Shown here: one piece after another, positions 1 through 9,386 of the stretch | How positions within the stretch are numbered: the stretch's first letter is position 1 | Layout: each line of letters opens with the position of its first letter | Source of the DNA: Arthrobacter sp. SPG23 | Lineage (GTDB): Bacteria > Actinomycetota > Actinomycetes > Actinomycetales > Micrococcaceae | Assembly: GCF_000876655.1 (NCBI RefSeq) | Contig: NZ_JYCN01000002.1 | Coordinates: forward strand, 1-64,000 | Direction: 5' to 3' | Length of the DNA stretch: 64,000 bases | Position numbers and translations under genes: made by a program | The notes under the pieces: generated by a model | What the model was told of the DNA's origin: nothing | What the model saw: only the letters and a program-made list of their open reading frames with translations | The model's database searches: none

Positions 1-10
1 CGGCCCCGCC

Positions 11-50
11 CACGCTCCCGGCCCCGGCCCCGGCCACGTTCCCGGCCCCG
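11..50. repeat. GC-rich imperfect direct repeat at window edge
   Basis: Two 16-nt copies differing at one base (cacgctcccggccccg at 11-26 and cacgttcccggccccg at 35-50) lie in a C/G-rich stretch. In one plus-strand frame the stretch reads as an Ala/Pro-rich tail that ends at the TGA at 51-53. It may therefore be the end of a gene that begins outside the window, but 17 codons are too few to decide. Confidence 0.4.
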
Positions 51-89
51 TGACCGGCACATGCAGCCAACACGGCAAGGGAAGCCTCC

Positions 90-404
90 ATGGCCTCCAA
101 CGTCTCCGCAACCACCCTGCCCTCCATACCCACAGCATGCCAGCAGGCACCGACAATAAAGCGGCCTCAAAACGCGGCTTCAGAGTTGCCCCGGAACCGC
201 AGCCGCAAGGGCCGGCACCGCCGTTGTTGCCGCAGGCGGCGGCATTCCTGGCCCTCCGGCTGGCCCTCTGCCGCCTCGCTGCGTGCCAACAACATCTCGG
301 CGAATCCGGACTACAGTGTGGCCGCTCATTTCCAGCGCTACTTCGGCGTCGCCGGCGCGCGCCAGCTGTTCGCGCTTGCGGCCAACGGCGAAACCCTGGA
401 ATAA
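90..404 (+). CDS. small hypothetical protein (weak call)
   Basis: This 104-codon reading frame starts at an ATG with a good purine-rich ribosome binding site (aagggaag, about 5 nt upstream). The first 60 residues are Arg-rich and of low quality. The last 40 residues (ANNISANPDYSVAAHF... ending LAANGETLE) look like an ordinary folded protein tail. I do not recognise a family. It may be a degraded gene whose true C-terminus survives, or a spurious frame in GC-rich DNA. It is the only candidate gene between the window edge and the DUF4193 gene. The remaining sequence from 405 to 594 shows nothing else I can name. Confidence 0.35.
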   Translation: MASNVSATTLPSIPTACQQAPTIKRPQNAASELPRNRSRKGRHRRCCRRRRHSWPSGWPSAASLRANNISANPDYSVAAHFQRYFGVAGARQLFALAANGETLE

Positions 405-594
405 ACACGCGTAGAATTGGCTACCCGCTGGTGGTCAGGGACTCCACGGCAGCGCCCGCGGCCTGATTTTTCGCACAGCGTGCCGCACATTACACCACTT
501 CGACTTAGTTCGTGGTGGTGGAGCGGGAATAAGGGTGCGATGGTGTAGGTTGCATTCCCGTCAGACAAGAACATCAGAAAAGAGAAACACCCCA

Positions 595-897
595 GTGGCA
601 ACCGATTACGACGAAGTACGATCCGACGTCAAGGAATCCCAGGAGAACTCCCTGGAGGCGCTCCAGTCCGCCAACGCCCCCGATGCGCGAAGCGTCGTCC
701 GGGAACTGGATGAGACCGACGCCCTCGATGACGGCATGGTCCCCGGCGGGGAGTTCGTCGCCGAGGAACTGGTAGTCCAGGTCATCCCGCAGGCACAGGA
801 TGAATTCACCTGCTATTCCTGTTTCCTGGTCCGGCACCGGTCCCAGATCGCCCGCGAAAAGAACGGTCACGCCTATTGCGTTGAATGTGAAGGCTAA
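595..897 (+). CDS. DUF4193 family protein
   Basis: This is a 100-residue acidic protein of unknown function in the actinobacterial DUF4193 family. The GTG start is chosen because it gives the family's usual opening (V/M-A-T-D-Y-D). The longer ATG frame at 535 adds an unrelated Arg-rich leader. The N-terminal 60 residues are strongly acidic and Ala-rich. The C-terminus carries two Cys pairs (CYSC at 73-76 and CVEC at 95-98), arranged like a zinc ribbon. It stands alone, upstream of the urease operon and separated from it by 115 nt. Family membership rests on the conserved opening and Cys spacing. The biochemical role is unknown. Confidence 0.8.
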   Translation: MATDYDEVRSDVKESQENSLEALQSANAPDARSVVRELDETDALDDGMVPGGEFVAEELVVQVIPQAQDEFTCYSCFLVRHRSQIAREKNGHAYCVECEG

Positions 898-1012
898 GGG
901 CCTCCCCGTCGTCTCCAGCCGTCCCTGAAAACGGGAGAAGGGCCCCGGAAATCTCACGGAAATGTGACCGGCCTACTGTGGTTACATAAGCAGTACGTTG
1001 AAGGGATTTCCG

Positions 1013-1315
1013 ATGCATCTGATGCCCCGTGAGCAGGAAAAGCTCATGATCGTGGTCGCCGCAGACCTTGCCCGCCGCCGTCAGGCCCGCGGCCTGAAGC
1101 TGAACTTCCCTGAATCCGTGGCGATCATCAGCTACGAACTGATCGAGGGTGCCCGGGACGGCCGCACGGTGGCGGAACTCATGAGCTACGGCACCACGCT
1201 GCTGACCCGCGACGACGTGATGGAGGGCGTGCCTGAAATGATCCACGACGTCCAGATCGAAGCAACGTTCCCGGACGGCACCAAGCTCGTCACTGTCCAC
1301 GATCCGATCCGCTAG
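1013..1315 (+). CDS. ureA: urease subunit gamma
   Basis: UreA is the small structural subunit of the cytoplasmic nickel urease (urea to ammonia plus carbamate). The 100-residue length and the opening [11 protein letters not shown] are typical of the family. I prefer the ATG at 1013 over an upstream TTG at 998, because family members start with MHL and an aaggga ribosome binding site sits just upstream. It is the first gene of an unbroken ureABCEFGD operon and is followed after 9 nt by ureB. The gamma and beta subunits are separate genes, as in most bacteria, not fused as in Helicobacter. Confidence 0.97.
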   Translation: MHLMPREQEKLMIVVAADLARRRQARGLKLNFPESVAIISYELIEGARDGRTVAELMSYGTTLLTRDDVMEGVPEMIHDVQIEATFPDGTKLVTVHDPIR

Positions 1316-1324
1316 GGGCAGGCG

Positions 1325-1669
1325 ATGATTCCAGGAGAGTACATTCTCGGGTCCGCGCCCGTGCTGGTTAACGCCGGACGCGAGGCGATCGACGTCGTCG
1401 TCGTTAACACCGGTGACCGGCCCGTGCAGGTGGGCTCGCACTACCACTTCGCTGAAGCGAACGCCGCCCTTGAGTTCGACCGCACGGCTGCCTACGGCCG
1501 CCGGCTGGACATACCGGCCGGCACCGCGGCCCGGTTTGAGCCGGGGGACAGCAAGACCGTCCGGCTGATCGAACTGGCGGGCAGCCGCGAGGTGTTCGGC
1601 CTCAGCAACGCCGTCAACGGCCCGCTGGCAACGGCCGGACAATCCGGAAGGACGGAGGGTGCCAAGTGA
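1325..1669 (+). CDS. ureB: urease subunit beta
   Basis: UreB is the beta structural subunit of urease and packs with UreA and UreC in the trimer of trimers. The family signatures MIPGEYIL near the start and [19 protein letters not shown] around residues 38-56 are clearly visible. It is 114 residues long, slightly longer than the usual 100-105 because of a polar C-terminal tail. Its TGA overlaps the GTG start of ureC (GTGA), so the two are translationally coupled. Confidence 0.97.
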   Translation: MIPGEYILGSAPVLVNAGREAIDVVVVNTGDRPVQVGSHYHFAEANAALEFDRTAAYGRRLDIPAGTAARFEPGDSKTVRLIELAGSREVFGLSNAVNGPLATAGQSGRTEGAK

Positions 1670-3408
1670 GCTTCGAACTGACCCGCAGGCAGTACGCAGA
1701 CCTTTACGGCCCGACGACGGGTGACTCCATCCGCCTCGCGGACACCGAGTTGTTCCTTGAGATCGAAAAGGACCTCACCGTGTACGGCGAGGAAGTGGTG
1801 TTCGGCGGCGGAAAGGTAATCCGCGACGGCATGGGCCAGAACGGCCAGGTGACCCGGGAAGAAGACGTGCCGGACACCGTCATCACCAACGCCGTCATCC
1901 TGGACTACACCGGCATCTACAAGGCGGACGTGGCCATCAGGGACGGCCACATCTTCAAGATCGGCAAGGCCGGCAACCCGCAGATCACCGACGGCGTGGA
2001 CATCGTGATCGGCGCCAGCACCGAAATCATCGCCGGAGAGCGGAAGATCCTCACCGCCGGCGGCGTGGACACACACATCCACTTCATCTCCCCGGACCAG
2101 GTCCCCACCGCACTCACCAGCGGCGTGACCACCATGGTGGGCGGCGGAACCGGGCCGGCGGAAGGCACCAAGGCCACCACCGTCACGCCCGGCAAATGGC
2201 ACATCCAGCGGATGCTGCAGGCCACCGAGGGGATGCCCATCAACATCGGGCTGTTCGGTAAGGGCCACGCCTCCGCCGTCGAACCGCTGGCCGAACAGAT
2301 CCGGGCCGGCGCCATCGGGCTCAAGGTGCACGAGGACTGGGGTTCCACCACGTCCTCGATCGACAACTCCTTGAAGGTGGCGGACGAATACGACGTCCAG
2401 GTGGCCATCCACACGGACACCCTCAACGAGTGCGGCTTCGTGGAGGACACCATCCGGGCCATTGCAGGCCGGGTGATCCACACCTTCCACACCGAGGGCG
2501 CCGGCGGCGGCCACGCCCCGGACATCATCAAGATCGCAGGGCTGCCCAACGTCCTGCCCGCCTCCACCAACCCCACGCTGCCTTACACGCGCAACACCAT
2601 CGAAGAGCACCTGGACATGCTGATGGTGTGCCACCACCTCAACCCGGACATCCCGGAAGACGTGGCCTTCGCCGATTCCCGCATCCGCGCCGAAACCATC
2701 GCCGCGGAGGACGTCCTGCAGGATATGGGCATCTTCGCCATCACCTCTTCCGACTCCCAGGCCATGGGCCGGGTGGGCGAGGTGATCACCCGCACCTGGC
2801 AGGTTGCGGACAAGATGAAGAAGCAGCGCGGCGTGCTGAAGGACCCCCGGGGGGAGAGCGCGGCCGCTGCCCATGGATCCGAAGACAGCGACAACTTCCG
2901 GATCAAGCGCTACGTGGCGAAGTACACCATCAACGCCGCGATCGCGCAGGGCATGGCGGATTCCATCGGCTCGGTGGAGGAGGGCAAGTTCGCGGACCTG
3001 GTGCTCTGGGACCCCGCGTTCTTCGGAGTGAAGCCCGAACTGGTGCTCAAGGGCGGCCAGATCGCCTACGCACTGATGGGCGACGCCAACGCCTCCATCC
3101 CCACTCCGCAGCCGCGGACCATGCGCCCGATGTTTGCCGCGTTCGGCAAAGCGGTTCAGCAGTGCTCCATCACCTTCCTGTCCCAGGCCGCCATCGACGC
3201 CGGCGTGCCCGAGGAGCTGGGCCTGCAGAAGGTCATCCGGCCCGTGTCCGGGATCCGCTCGCTGTCCAAGGCCGACCTCAAGTTCAACGACGCCACCCCG
3301 GACATCCAGGTGGACCCGGAAACGTACCAGGTGACCGTGGACGGCGAGGATGTCACCTGTGAGCCGTCGGACGTGCTGCCCATGGCCCAGCGCTACTTCC
3401 TCTTCTAA
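1666..3408 (+). CDS. ureC: urease subunit alpha
   Basis: UreC is the catalytic subunit, an amidohydrolase-type TIM barrel with a dinickel centre. All key residues are present in 580 residues: the HIH pair at 137/139, the lysine that becomes carbamylated at 220 (GLKVHEDWG), the nickel ligands H249 and H275, the flap histidine in MVCHHL (about 323) and D363 in SSDSQAMGR. The GTG start overlaps the ureB stop. It is a few residues longer than the usual 567-572. Nothing suggests damage, so the enzyme should be active if nickel is delivered by UreDEFG. Confidence 0.98.
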   Translation: MSFELTRRQYADLYGPTTGDSIRLADTELFLEIEKDLTVYGEEVVFGGGKVIRDGMGQNGQVTREEDVPDTVITNAVILDYTGIYKADVAIRDGHIFKIGKAGNPQITDGVDIVIGASTEIIAGERKILTAGGVDTHIHFISPDQVPTALTSGVTTMVGGGTGPAEGTKATTVTPGKWHIQRMLQATEGMPINIGLFGKGHASAVEPLAEQIRAGAIGLKVHEDWGSTTSSIDNSLKVADEYDVQVAIHTDTLNECGFVEDTIRAIAGRVIHTFHTEGAGGGHAPDIIKIAGLPNVLPASTNPTLPYTRNTIEEHLDMLMVCHHLNPDIPEDVAFADSRIRAETIAAEDVLQDMGIFAITSSDSQAMGRVGEVITRTWQVADKMKKQRGVLKDPRGESAAAAHGSEDSDNFRIKRYVAKYTINAAIAQGMADSIGSVEEGKFADLVLWDPAFFGVKPELVLKGGQIAYALMGDANASIPTPQPRTMRPMFAAFGKAVQQCSITFLSQAAIDAGVPEELGLQKVIRPVSGIRSLSKADLKFNDATPDIQVDPETYQVTVDGEDVTCEPSDVLPMAQRYFLF

Positions 3409-3430
3409 CCTCCCGAGCACCGGAGCACCC

Positions 3431-3916
3431 GTGATTATCGATAAGATCCTCGGCAACCTGCACGACCTCCCTGCCGCTGAAACCGCCGCCTTCGCCGGGC
3501 TGCACCAGGAGAAGGTGGTGCTGCCCAGCACCCAGCTGGTGAAGCGCATCCAGCGCGTCACCACAGACCACGGCCAGGAGATCGGCATCCGGCTGCCGTC
3601 CGGATCCGGTGACCTCCGCGACGGCGACATCCTGCACGTGGCCGAATCCAACATGATCGTGGTGTCCGTGCTGCCCACCGACGTCCTGGTGGTGGCGCCC
3701 CGGACCATCCACGAGATGGGCGTGGTGGCGCACTCTCTGGGCAACCGGCACCTGCAGGCCCAGTTCTTCGATGCGTCCTCGGAGTACGGCGCCGAGGTGA
3801 TGGTGTGCGCCTACGACCACACCGTGGAGGACTACCTCAAATACGTCGGCGTGCCCTACGACCGCCAGGAACGCGTCATGCCCGTACCCTTCCGCCATGC
3901 CGAACACAGCCACTAG
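3431..3916 (+). CDS. ureE: urease accessory protein UreE (nickel metallochaperone)
   Basis: UreE delivers Ni(II) to the UreDFG-apourease complex. The GTG at 3431 is the start, with a ggag ribosome binding site about 5 nt upstream. An upstream ATG in the same frame would lie inside ureC. The 161-residue protein keeps the N-terminal UreE fold and the nickel-ligand histidine in the HSLGNRHLQ region. It lacks the long His-rich tail of Klebsiella UreE and ends only in HAEHSH. The end overlaps ureF by 20 nt. Confidence 0.95.
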   Translation: MIIDKILGNLHDLPAAETAAFAGLHQEKVVLPSTQLVKRIQRVTTDHGQEIGIRLPSGSGDLRDGDILHVAESNMIVVSVLPTDVLVVAPRTIHEMGVVAHSLGNRHLQAQFFDASSEYGAEVMVCAYDHTVEDYLKYVGVPYDRQERVMPVPFRHAEHSH

Positions 3917-4577
3917 CTACCAGCTCGCGCTGCAGCAGCTGACGGACTCCGCCCTGCCCACCGGGGCTTTTGCGCACTCCCTCGGCTTTGAGACCTACAT
4001 TGAGCGCGGGCTGGTCCACGACGAGGCGAGCTTCGGGGTGTGGCTTTCCGCGTTCATCGGGCAGCAGCTCACCTACTCCGACGGGCTGGCCATCCGGTTC
4101 CTCTATGAGGACGTTCCCGTGTCGGAGCTGGACTCGCTGCTCACCGCGCAGCTCCTCCCGCGGCAGCTGCGGGAGGCGAGCACCAAGATGGGCACCCGGC
4201 TGCTCGAGATCGGCTCCGAGGTCTTCCCTTCCCCGGAGCTGGCGGAGTACCGGGAGCTGGTGACCGCCGGCCGCGCCGCCGGCCACCAGCCGCTGGCGTT
4301 CGCCGTCGTCGCCCGTTCCCTGGGCGTGCCGCGCACAGAGGCGCTGGCCGCGTACCTTTTCGCCGCGGCCACCTCACTGACCCAGAACGCCGTCCGCGCC
4401 ATTCCGCTGGGGCAGAACGCCGGCCAGCGGCTGCTGCGGACAGCGTCCGACGGCGTCGCTGCCGCCGTCGAACGGATCGGCCGCCTGGCGCCGGACGACT
4501 TCGGGGCCGTCAGCCCCGGACTGGAAATTTCGCAGATGCGGCACGAACGTCAACGTGCCCGCATGTTCATGAGCTAG
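3897..4577 (+). CDS. ureF: urease accessory protein UreF
   Basis: UreF is an all-helical accessory protein that joins UreD and UreG in the urease activation complex and is thought to gate UreG GTPase activity. The 226-residue sequence has the family opening (LQQLTDSALPTGAFAHSLGFE) and the C-terminal conserved S-P-G-L-E-I-S-Q-M-R-H segment. It starts inside the end of ureE and ends 12 nt before ureG, which has its own aggagg-like ribosome binding site (caggagg). Confidence 0.96.
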   Translation: MPNTATSYQLALQQLTDSALPTGAFAHSLGFETYIERGLVHDEASFGVWLSAFIGQQLTYSDGLAIRFLYEDVPVSELDSLLTAQLLPRQLREASTKMGTRLLEIGSEVFPSPELAEYRELVTAGRAAGHQPLAFAVVARSLGVPRTEALAAYLFAAATSLTQNAVRAIPLGQNAGQRLLRTASDGVAAAVERIGRLAPDDFGAVSPGLEISQMRHERQRARMFMS

Positions 4578-4589
4578 CAGGAGGACACC

Positions 4590-5207
4590 ATGTCTGAACC
4601 CATCAAGATCGGCATCGGCGGACCGGTAGGCGCCGGCAAGACGCAGCTCGTGGAGCGGCTGACCCGGCACATGAGCCGCGGAATCTCCATGGCCGCCATC
4701 ACCAACGACATCTACACCATCGAGGACGCCAAGATCCTGGCCGCCAACGGCATCCTGCCCGAGGACCGGATCATCGGCGTCGAAACCGGCGGCTGCCCGC
4801 ACACCGCCATCCGCGAAGACACGTCCATGAACACCGCGGCCATCGAGGAACTCAAGAAGCGCCACCCGGACCTGCAGGTCATCTTCGTGGAATCCGGCGG
4901 CGACAACCTCTCTGCCACGTTCAGCCCCGAGCTCGTCGATTTCTCGATCTACATCATCGACGTGGCCCAGGGCGAGAAGATCCCGCGCAAGGCCGGCCAG
5001 GGCATGATCAAGTCCGACCTCTTCATCATCAACAAAACGGACCTTGCCCCGCACGTCGGCGCCGACCTCGCCGTCATGGAGCGGGATTCAAAGGAATTCA
5101 GGGGCAACAAGCCGTTCTGCTTCACCAACCTGAAAACGGACGAAGGGCTGGACGCCGTCATCGAATGGGTGCGGCGCGACGTCCTGATGCTCGACCTGGC
5201 GCAATGA
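4590..5207 (+). CDS. ureG: urease accessory GTPase UreG
   Basis: UreG is a SIMIBI-class GTPase that powers nickel insertion into urease. The P-loop is [11 protein letters not shown] (residues 10-20; most homologues have GSGKT). The nickel/dimer motif appears as [12 protein letters not shown], the switch region as VESGGDNL and the guanine-binding motif as NKTDL. At 205 residues it is normal length. It lacks the His-rich N-terminal extension seen in some species. Its TGA overlaps the ATG of ureD. Confidence 0.98.
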   Translation: MSEPIKIGIGGPVGAGKTQLVERLTRHMSRGISMAAITNDIYTIEDAKILAANGILPEDRIIGVETGGCPHTAIREDTSMNTAAIEELKKRHPDLQVIFVESGGDNLSATFSPELVDFSIYIIDVAQGEKIPRKAGQGMIKSDLFIINKTDLAPHVGADLAVMERDSKEFRGNKPFCFTNLKTDEGLDAVIEWVRRDVLMLDLAQ

Positions 5208-6097
5208 GCACGACGGCGGGATTTCGACAGGCTCAAGCACCGGCGGTTGAGCCTCTTGAAACCCCGATGGGGGAGCTGGAGCTTGTCGTCGCTGCTCGGG
5301 GTGGCAAGTCGGTGGCCGCGCATCAGTACCATCGGGGCGCCTTGAGGATATTGCGGCCGCATTACCTGGATGACTCCGGGCAGGTTTGTTATGTCATGGT
5401 GAATCCGGGCGGGGCCTATTTGGGGGCTGACCTTTACGTCATTGACGTGGAGGTGGCGGACGGGGCGAGGCTCCTGCTGACCACGCAGTCGGCCACGAAG
5501 ATCTACCGGACTCCCGGCTCCTTTGCCGAGCAGCGGATGACCCTGCGGCTGGGGGAGGGGGCGCAGCTGGAGTTGGCTCCGGACCAGCTGATCGCGTACC
5601 GGGAGGCCAGCTACCGGCAGGACACGCGCATTACCGTGCGGCCGTCGTCGAGCCTGGTGATGGCTGAAGTGGTCACGCCGGGGTGGTCCCCCGACAGGGC
5701 GTCGTTCCGGTACGAGGAACTGCGGCTCCGCAACGAAATCCGAGTGGAGACGCCGGAGGGCGCCGGTCTGCTGGCGCTGGACAACCTGCTGATCCGGCCG
5801 CCCCTCAACGATGTCACCGGCATGGGGTTCATGGAGGGCTACAGCCATCTGGGTTCGCTGGTGGTGGTGGACGCCCGCGTGGACCAGGCGCTCGCCGATG
5901 AGTTCCACGCGCTGACGGCCGGGCACGACGCATGCACAGGGGTGTCCTTGACCGCATCCGTCGGCGGAACCACCGGCCTGGTGCTGCGGTCGCTCTCCAA
6001 TTCCACGGAGGAACTCAACCGGCTGCTGGGCGCGTGCACCGCCCTGCTGCGGGACCGCTGGCACGGGCAGGCGCCCCTGAACCTGAGGAAGTACTGA
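5204..6097 (+). CDS. ureD: urease accessory protein UreD
   Basis: UreD (UreH in some species) is the scaffold that binds apourease and channels nickel from UreG/UreF. The core reads as a normal UreD from about residue 22 ([14 protein letters not shown], then [15 protein letters not shown], and later [13 protein letters not shown]). The start chosen is the ATG overlapping the ureG stop (ATGA). The first ~20 residues are encoded by a REP-like palindrome and have no counterpart in ordinary UreD. A second in-frame ATG at 5267, directly after the palindrome, could be the ancestral start, though it has no clear ribosome binding site. The gene stop overlaps the start of the nickel permease gene. Confidence 0.94.
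   Translation: MSTTAGFRQAQAPAVEPLETPMGELELVVAARGGKSVAAHQYHRGALRILRPHYLDDSGQVCYVMVNPGGAYLGADLYVIDVEVADGARLLLTTQSATKIYRTPGSFAEQRMTLRLGEGAQLELAPDQLIAYREASYRQDTRITVRPSSSLVMAEVVTPGWSPDRASFRYEELRLRNEIRVETPEGAGLLALDNLLIRPPLNDVTGMGFMEGYSHLGSLVVVDARVDQALADEFHALTAGHDACTGVSLTASVGGTTGLVLRSLSNSTEELNRLLGACTALLRDRWHGQAPLNLRKY
5219..5263. repeat. REP-like imperfect palindrome inside the ureD 5' end
   Basis: A left arm at 5222-5242 (core TTTCGACAGGCTCAA) and a right arm at 5244-5261 (core TTGAGCCTCTTGAAA) form an imperfect inverted repeat. The unit resembles the TTTCGACAGGCTCAACCACC-type palindromes that are common between genes in Arthrobacter and related actinobacteria (from memory). Here it is read in frame as part of ureD. 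Confidence 0.6.
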
Positions 6098-7149
6098 TGA
6101 CGACGCTGGCAGGGTTCGCCGCGATGTACCGGGAACGGGAGCAGTTGCCGCTCCGGACCCGCCTGTTCTTCGCCTTCGGTGCCGTGGGAGCACTCCATCT
6201 TGCCGCCGTCGTACTTTTGCTGGCCGGTTCGGCGGGTGCCGCGCAACCGTTGGCGCTGGGGCTGGTGCTCACCGCCTACCTGGCCGGCGTCAAGCACAGC
6301 TACGACTGGGACCACCTCGCCGCGATCGACAATTCGACGCGGAAGTTCGTGGCCCAGCACAGGGACCCGGTGAGCGTGGGGTTCGCGTTCAGCCTGGGCC
6401 ACAGCTCGGTGGTGGTCCTGGCCGGTGTCCTGGTGGTGGGCGGCGCCGCGATGGTGGGCCGGTTCATGACCGAAGGGACCGCCGGGAACGTGGTGCTTGG
6501 ACTGATCGGCAGCGGGGTTTCCGGGTTGTTCCTGCTGGCCATGGGCCTGTTCAACGGCTCGGCGTTCGTCCGGGCCGCGCAGGCATACCGCAACGTACAG
6601 GGCGGCGGGGCAGTGCGGGACGAAGACCTCGAGGCGAAGGGTTTCGTGGCACGCCTGCTGGCCAGGCCGCTGTCCAAGGTCCAGCGGCCGCGGAACATCT
6701 ACGTGATCGGCTTCCTTTTCGGGCTGGGTTTCGATACGGCCACCACCATCGGGCTTTTGGTGATGACGACGGCGGCCTCCCTCGCCGGAGTCTCCCCGCT
6801 CGCGTTGCTGGCGCTGCCGCTGGCGTTCACCGCGGCCATGACGCTCTGCGACACCACGAACGGTGTGGCCATGATGCGCATCTACCTGTCGGCCATCCAT
6901 AATCCGCAACGGAAACTTGGCTTCAACGCCCTGATCACCGGGATCTCGGCCGTGTCCGCGCTGTTCATTTCAGCCATCACGCTGGGCGGATTCTTCAATG
7001 CGGCGTTTGGTTTGGAGGATCCCCTGACCACCTGGCTGGGCGCGGTGGACCTGGGCGAGGCCGGACTGCTGCTGGTGGCGGTACTGCTGGCCGTGTGGGG
7101 CGCTGCGGCGTGGCGGGAGCGGTGGAAGGGCCGCTCACAGGCCGTCTAG
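6097..7149 (+). CDS. NiCoT-family nickel/cobalt permease
   Basis: This is a secondary transporter that brings in Ni(II) (or Co(II)), the metal needed by the urease encoded just upstream. The 350-residue protein has about eight hydrophobic segments. It carries the NiCoT signature HSYDWDHLAAIDN, matching the H-x4-D-H metal motif in TM2, plus FSLGHSSVVVL and LGFDTATTIGLL. The ATG overlaps the ureD stop by 1 nt, so it belongs to the urease operon. The context makes nickel the likely substrate, but sequence alone cannot exclude cobalt. Confidence 0.92.
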   Translation: MTTLAGFAAMYREREQLPLRTRLFFAFGAVGALHLAAVVLLLAGSAGAAQPLALGLVLTAYLAGVKHSYDWDHLAAIDNSTRKFVAQHRDPVSVGFAFSLGHSSVVVLAGVLVVGGAAMVGRFMTEGTAGNVVLGLIGSGVSGLFLLAMGLFNGSAFVRAAQAYRNVQGGGAVRDEDLEAKGFVARLLARPLSKVQRPRNIYVIGFLFGLGFDTATTIGLLVMTTAASLAGVSPLALLALPLAFTAAMTLCDTTNGVAMMRIYLSAIHNPQRKLGFNALITGISAVSALFISAITLGGFFNAAFGLEDPLTTWLGAVDLGEAGLLLVAVLLAVWGAAAWRERWKGRSQAV

Positions 7150-7216
7150 CATGATCGGCGACCGATCCCGCGGGAGCCCCATGACGCAGGCCGGAGCGGA
7201 TGGCAGGATAGGACGC

Positions 7217-7801
7217 ATGGAACTGCACATCACCGGGGACCCGGCTGCCGACAAACTACTCAGCGACGACGCGTTTGCACTGCTCACCGGAATGCTGCTT
7301 GACCAGCAGGTGACCATGGAGTCGGCGTTTGCCGGTCCCGAGAAGATCCGGACGCGCATCGGTTCCATGGACCCTGCGGCGATCGCCGGGTACGATCCGC
7401 AGGAATTCGTCGAGATGTTCAAGGAGCGCCCGGCCGTGCACCGCTTCCCCGGCTCCATGGCCGGACGCGTCCAGGCGCTCGCGGAGACCGTTCACCAGGA
7501 GTGGAACGGGGACGCCACAGCCATCTGGACGCAGGGCGACCCCGACGGCAAGGAAGTGCTTCGCCGGCTGAAGGCCCTGCCGGGATTCGGCGAGCAAAAG
7601 GCTAAGATCTTCCTCGCCCTGCTCGGGAAGCAGTGCGGCCTCAAAGCCGAAGGGTGGCGCGAAGCGGCCGGCCACTACGGCCAGGAGGACGCCTACCTGT
7701 CCGTGGCCGACATTGTGGATCCGGAGTCCCTGGTCAAGGTGCGGGCCAGCAAGCAGGCAGCCAAGGCCGCTGCCAAGGCCGCGAAAACCGCCGGGGACTG
7801 A
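7217..7801 (+). CDS. HhH-GPD-type base-excision DNA repair protein
   Basis: This 194-residue protein matches the helix-hairpin-helix/GPD glycosylase fold used to remove damaged bases. The segment LLTGMLLDQQVTMESAF fits the fold's first helices. LKALPGFGEQKAKIFLALLGKQ (about residues 114-135) is the hairpin with the Pro-Gly-x-Gly turn. I chose the ATG at 7217, where the family-like sequence MELHITGDPAADKLL begins. An ATG at 7151 would add 22 unconserved residues. I could not place the catalytic aspartate with certainty. The C-terminal tail is Ala/Lys-rich. It is independent of the urease operon, with a 67-nt gap. Confidence 0.8.
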   Translation: MELHITGDPAADKLLSDDAFALLTGMLLDQQVTMESAFAGPEKIRTRIGSMDPAAIAGYDPQEFVEMFKERPAVHRFPGSMAGRVQALAETVHQEWNGDATAIWTQGDPDGKEVLRRLKALPGFGEQKAKIFLALLGKQCGLKAEGWREAAGHYGQEDAYLSVADIVDPESLVKVRASKQAAKAAAKAAKTAGD

Positions 7802-7877
7802 CCGGCCGGCATTGACCGCCCGGCGTCGGGAAGCGTACTAGTTGGGGAAGCCGACTACGTGGAAGGCGGGACCATCA

Positions 7878-9386
7878 GTGACTGAGCACCTCGCAGGCAG
7901 GCCGGGTTCCCTGTGGGTGGCCAGCAGCGCACCGACCGGCTACGCCGCGCTCCGGGAGGGCATCGACGTCGATGTAGCCGTGATCGGTGGCGGCATCGCG
8001 GGCCTCACCGCCGCACTGGCACTGAAGCGTGCCGGCCAGACGGTGGCCGTGCTGGAGGCCGCCAGGGTGGGCGCCGGAGTCACCGGGAACACCACAGGCA
8101 AGGTCACGTCGCTGCACCGGCTGGCCTACACCGAACTTGCCGCACATCACGGCTACGCGGCAGCCCGCCTCTACGGGCAGGCCAACGAGGCCGCGATCGA
8201 GCACGTCGCCGGCACTGTGGCGGACGAAGGGATCGACTGCGGCTTCCGGCGGGTCTCCAACTACACCTACGCCGAATCGGACCCTGCCCTTGCGCTGGTC
8301 CGGGAGGAGGCTGCGCTCGCCGGGAGGCTCGGGCTTCCGGCGTCCTTTACCACCGAGGTGCCGCTGCCGTTCGACGTCCGCGGGGCGGTGCGCTTCGACA
8401 ACCAGGCGCAGATCCACGCACTCAGGTACGTGCAAGGCCTGGCCCGCGCAGTGGACGGCGATGGCAGCTTTGTCTTCGAAGAGTCGCCAGCCACCGGCTT
8501 CCGGGACGGATCGCCGGCCGTCGTCGACACGGGGCGAGGCTCGGTCCGGGCGAAGGAAATCATCGTGGCCACGAATATGCCGTTCGGGGACAACGGAATC
8601 TTCGCCGGGCGGTGCTACCCGCACCGCTCCTATATCGTTGCTGCCCGCTCCGGCCTGCCGCCGCAGGACGCCACCTTCGTCAGCGTTGACGAGCCGATGC
8701 GCTCCATCCTGACCGTCAACGTGGAGGGCGTCAGCTATGTCCTTGCCGGCGGTGAGGGACACCCCGCCTCGGAGCAGGTTGACTCCGCCGAACGGTACCG
8801 CAGGCTCGACGCTTTTGCCCGGGACCGCCTGGGTGCCGGGGAGATCGCCTTCCGCTGGTCCACCCAGGACGCCATGCCCGCCGACGGGCTGCCCTTCGTC
8901 GGCCGCCTGTCGCCGGACTTCCGGCACGTCCACGTGGTCACGGGCCTGCGCAAATGGGGCCTGACCAACGGAACGGCTGCTGCGCTGATCCTCCGGGACA
9001 CCCTCTGCGGGACGCACAACCCGGGGGCGGCCTTGTTTGACAGCACTCGGGCCGTCCGCGAGGAGGATACGATGCCGGCTGCGACAGAGGAAGCGCCGGC
9101 GCCTCCCGCCGGGCAGGCCGGCTCCGTTCCGGTCCGGCCGGACCTCGTTCCCGGAGAAGGAAGAGTCATGGACGTAGGCGGGGTCAAGACCGCCGTCTAC
9201 CTCAGCCCCGCGGGGGAGGTCAGCGCCGTCTCGGCGGTTTGCACGCACCTGGGCTGCACCGTGGAGTTCAACCCGGCCGACGTGACCTGGGACTGCCCGT
9301 GCCACGGCTCCCGGTTCAGCACCGACGGGACGGTAATCCAAGGCCCGGCCACCAGGAACCTCGATCCCGGCCAGGCGCCTGCCTAG
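7878..9386 (+). CDS. FAD-dependent oxidoreductase with C-terminal Rieske domain
   Basis: This is a fusion of a DAO-type FAD-dependent oxidoreductase and a Rieske [2Fe-2S] domain in 503 residues. The dinucleotide-binding motif VIGGGIAGLTAALALKRAG lies near residue 36. The Rieske ligands CTHLGC and CPCHGS lie near the C-terminus (about residues 455-480). A linker with a poly-Ala/Pro stretch joins them. The GTG at 7878 follows a ggaaggcggg ribosome binding site; a TTG at 7842 is possible. The family is widespread in Bacillus and actinobacteria and its substrate is unknown. The 3' end overlaps the convergent gene on the other strand by 71 nt. Confidence 0.85.
   Translation: MTEHLAGRPGSLWVASSAPTGYAALREGIDVDVAVIGGGIAGLTAALALKRAGQTVAVLEAARVGAGVTGNTTGKVTSLHRLAYTELAAHHGYAAARLYGQANEAAIEHVAGTVADEGIDCGFRRVSNYTYAESDPALALVREEAALAGRLGLPASFTTEVPLPFDVRGAVRFDNQAQIHALRYVQGLARAVDGDGSFVFEESPATGFRDGSPAVVDTGRGSVRAKEIIVATNMPFGDNGIFAGRCYPHRSYIVAARSGLPPQDATFVSVDEPMRSILTVNVEGVSYVLAGGEGHPASEQVDSAERYRRLDAFARDRLGAGEIAFRWSTQDAMPADGLPFVGRLSPDFRHVHVVTGLRKWGLTNGTAAALILRDTLCGTHNPGAALFDSTRAVREEDTMPAATEEAPAPPAGQAGSVPVRPDLVPGEGRVMDVGGVKTAVYLSPAGEVSAVSAVCTHLGCTVEFNPADVTWDCPCHGSRFSTDGTVIQGPATRNLDPGQAPA

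Noticed and set aside
1492..3744. 750-codon open frame on the minus strand opposite ureC/ureE
   Set aside because: It is fully antisense to clearly conserved urease genes. Its composition (His/Val/Asp/Gly-rich, no motif) is the usual shadow of GC-rich codon usage.
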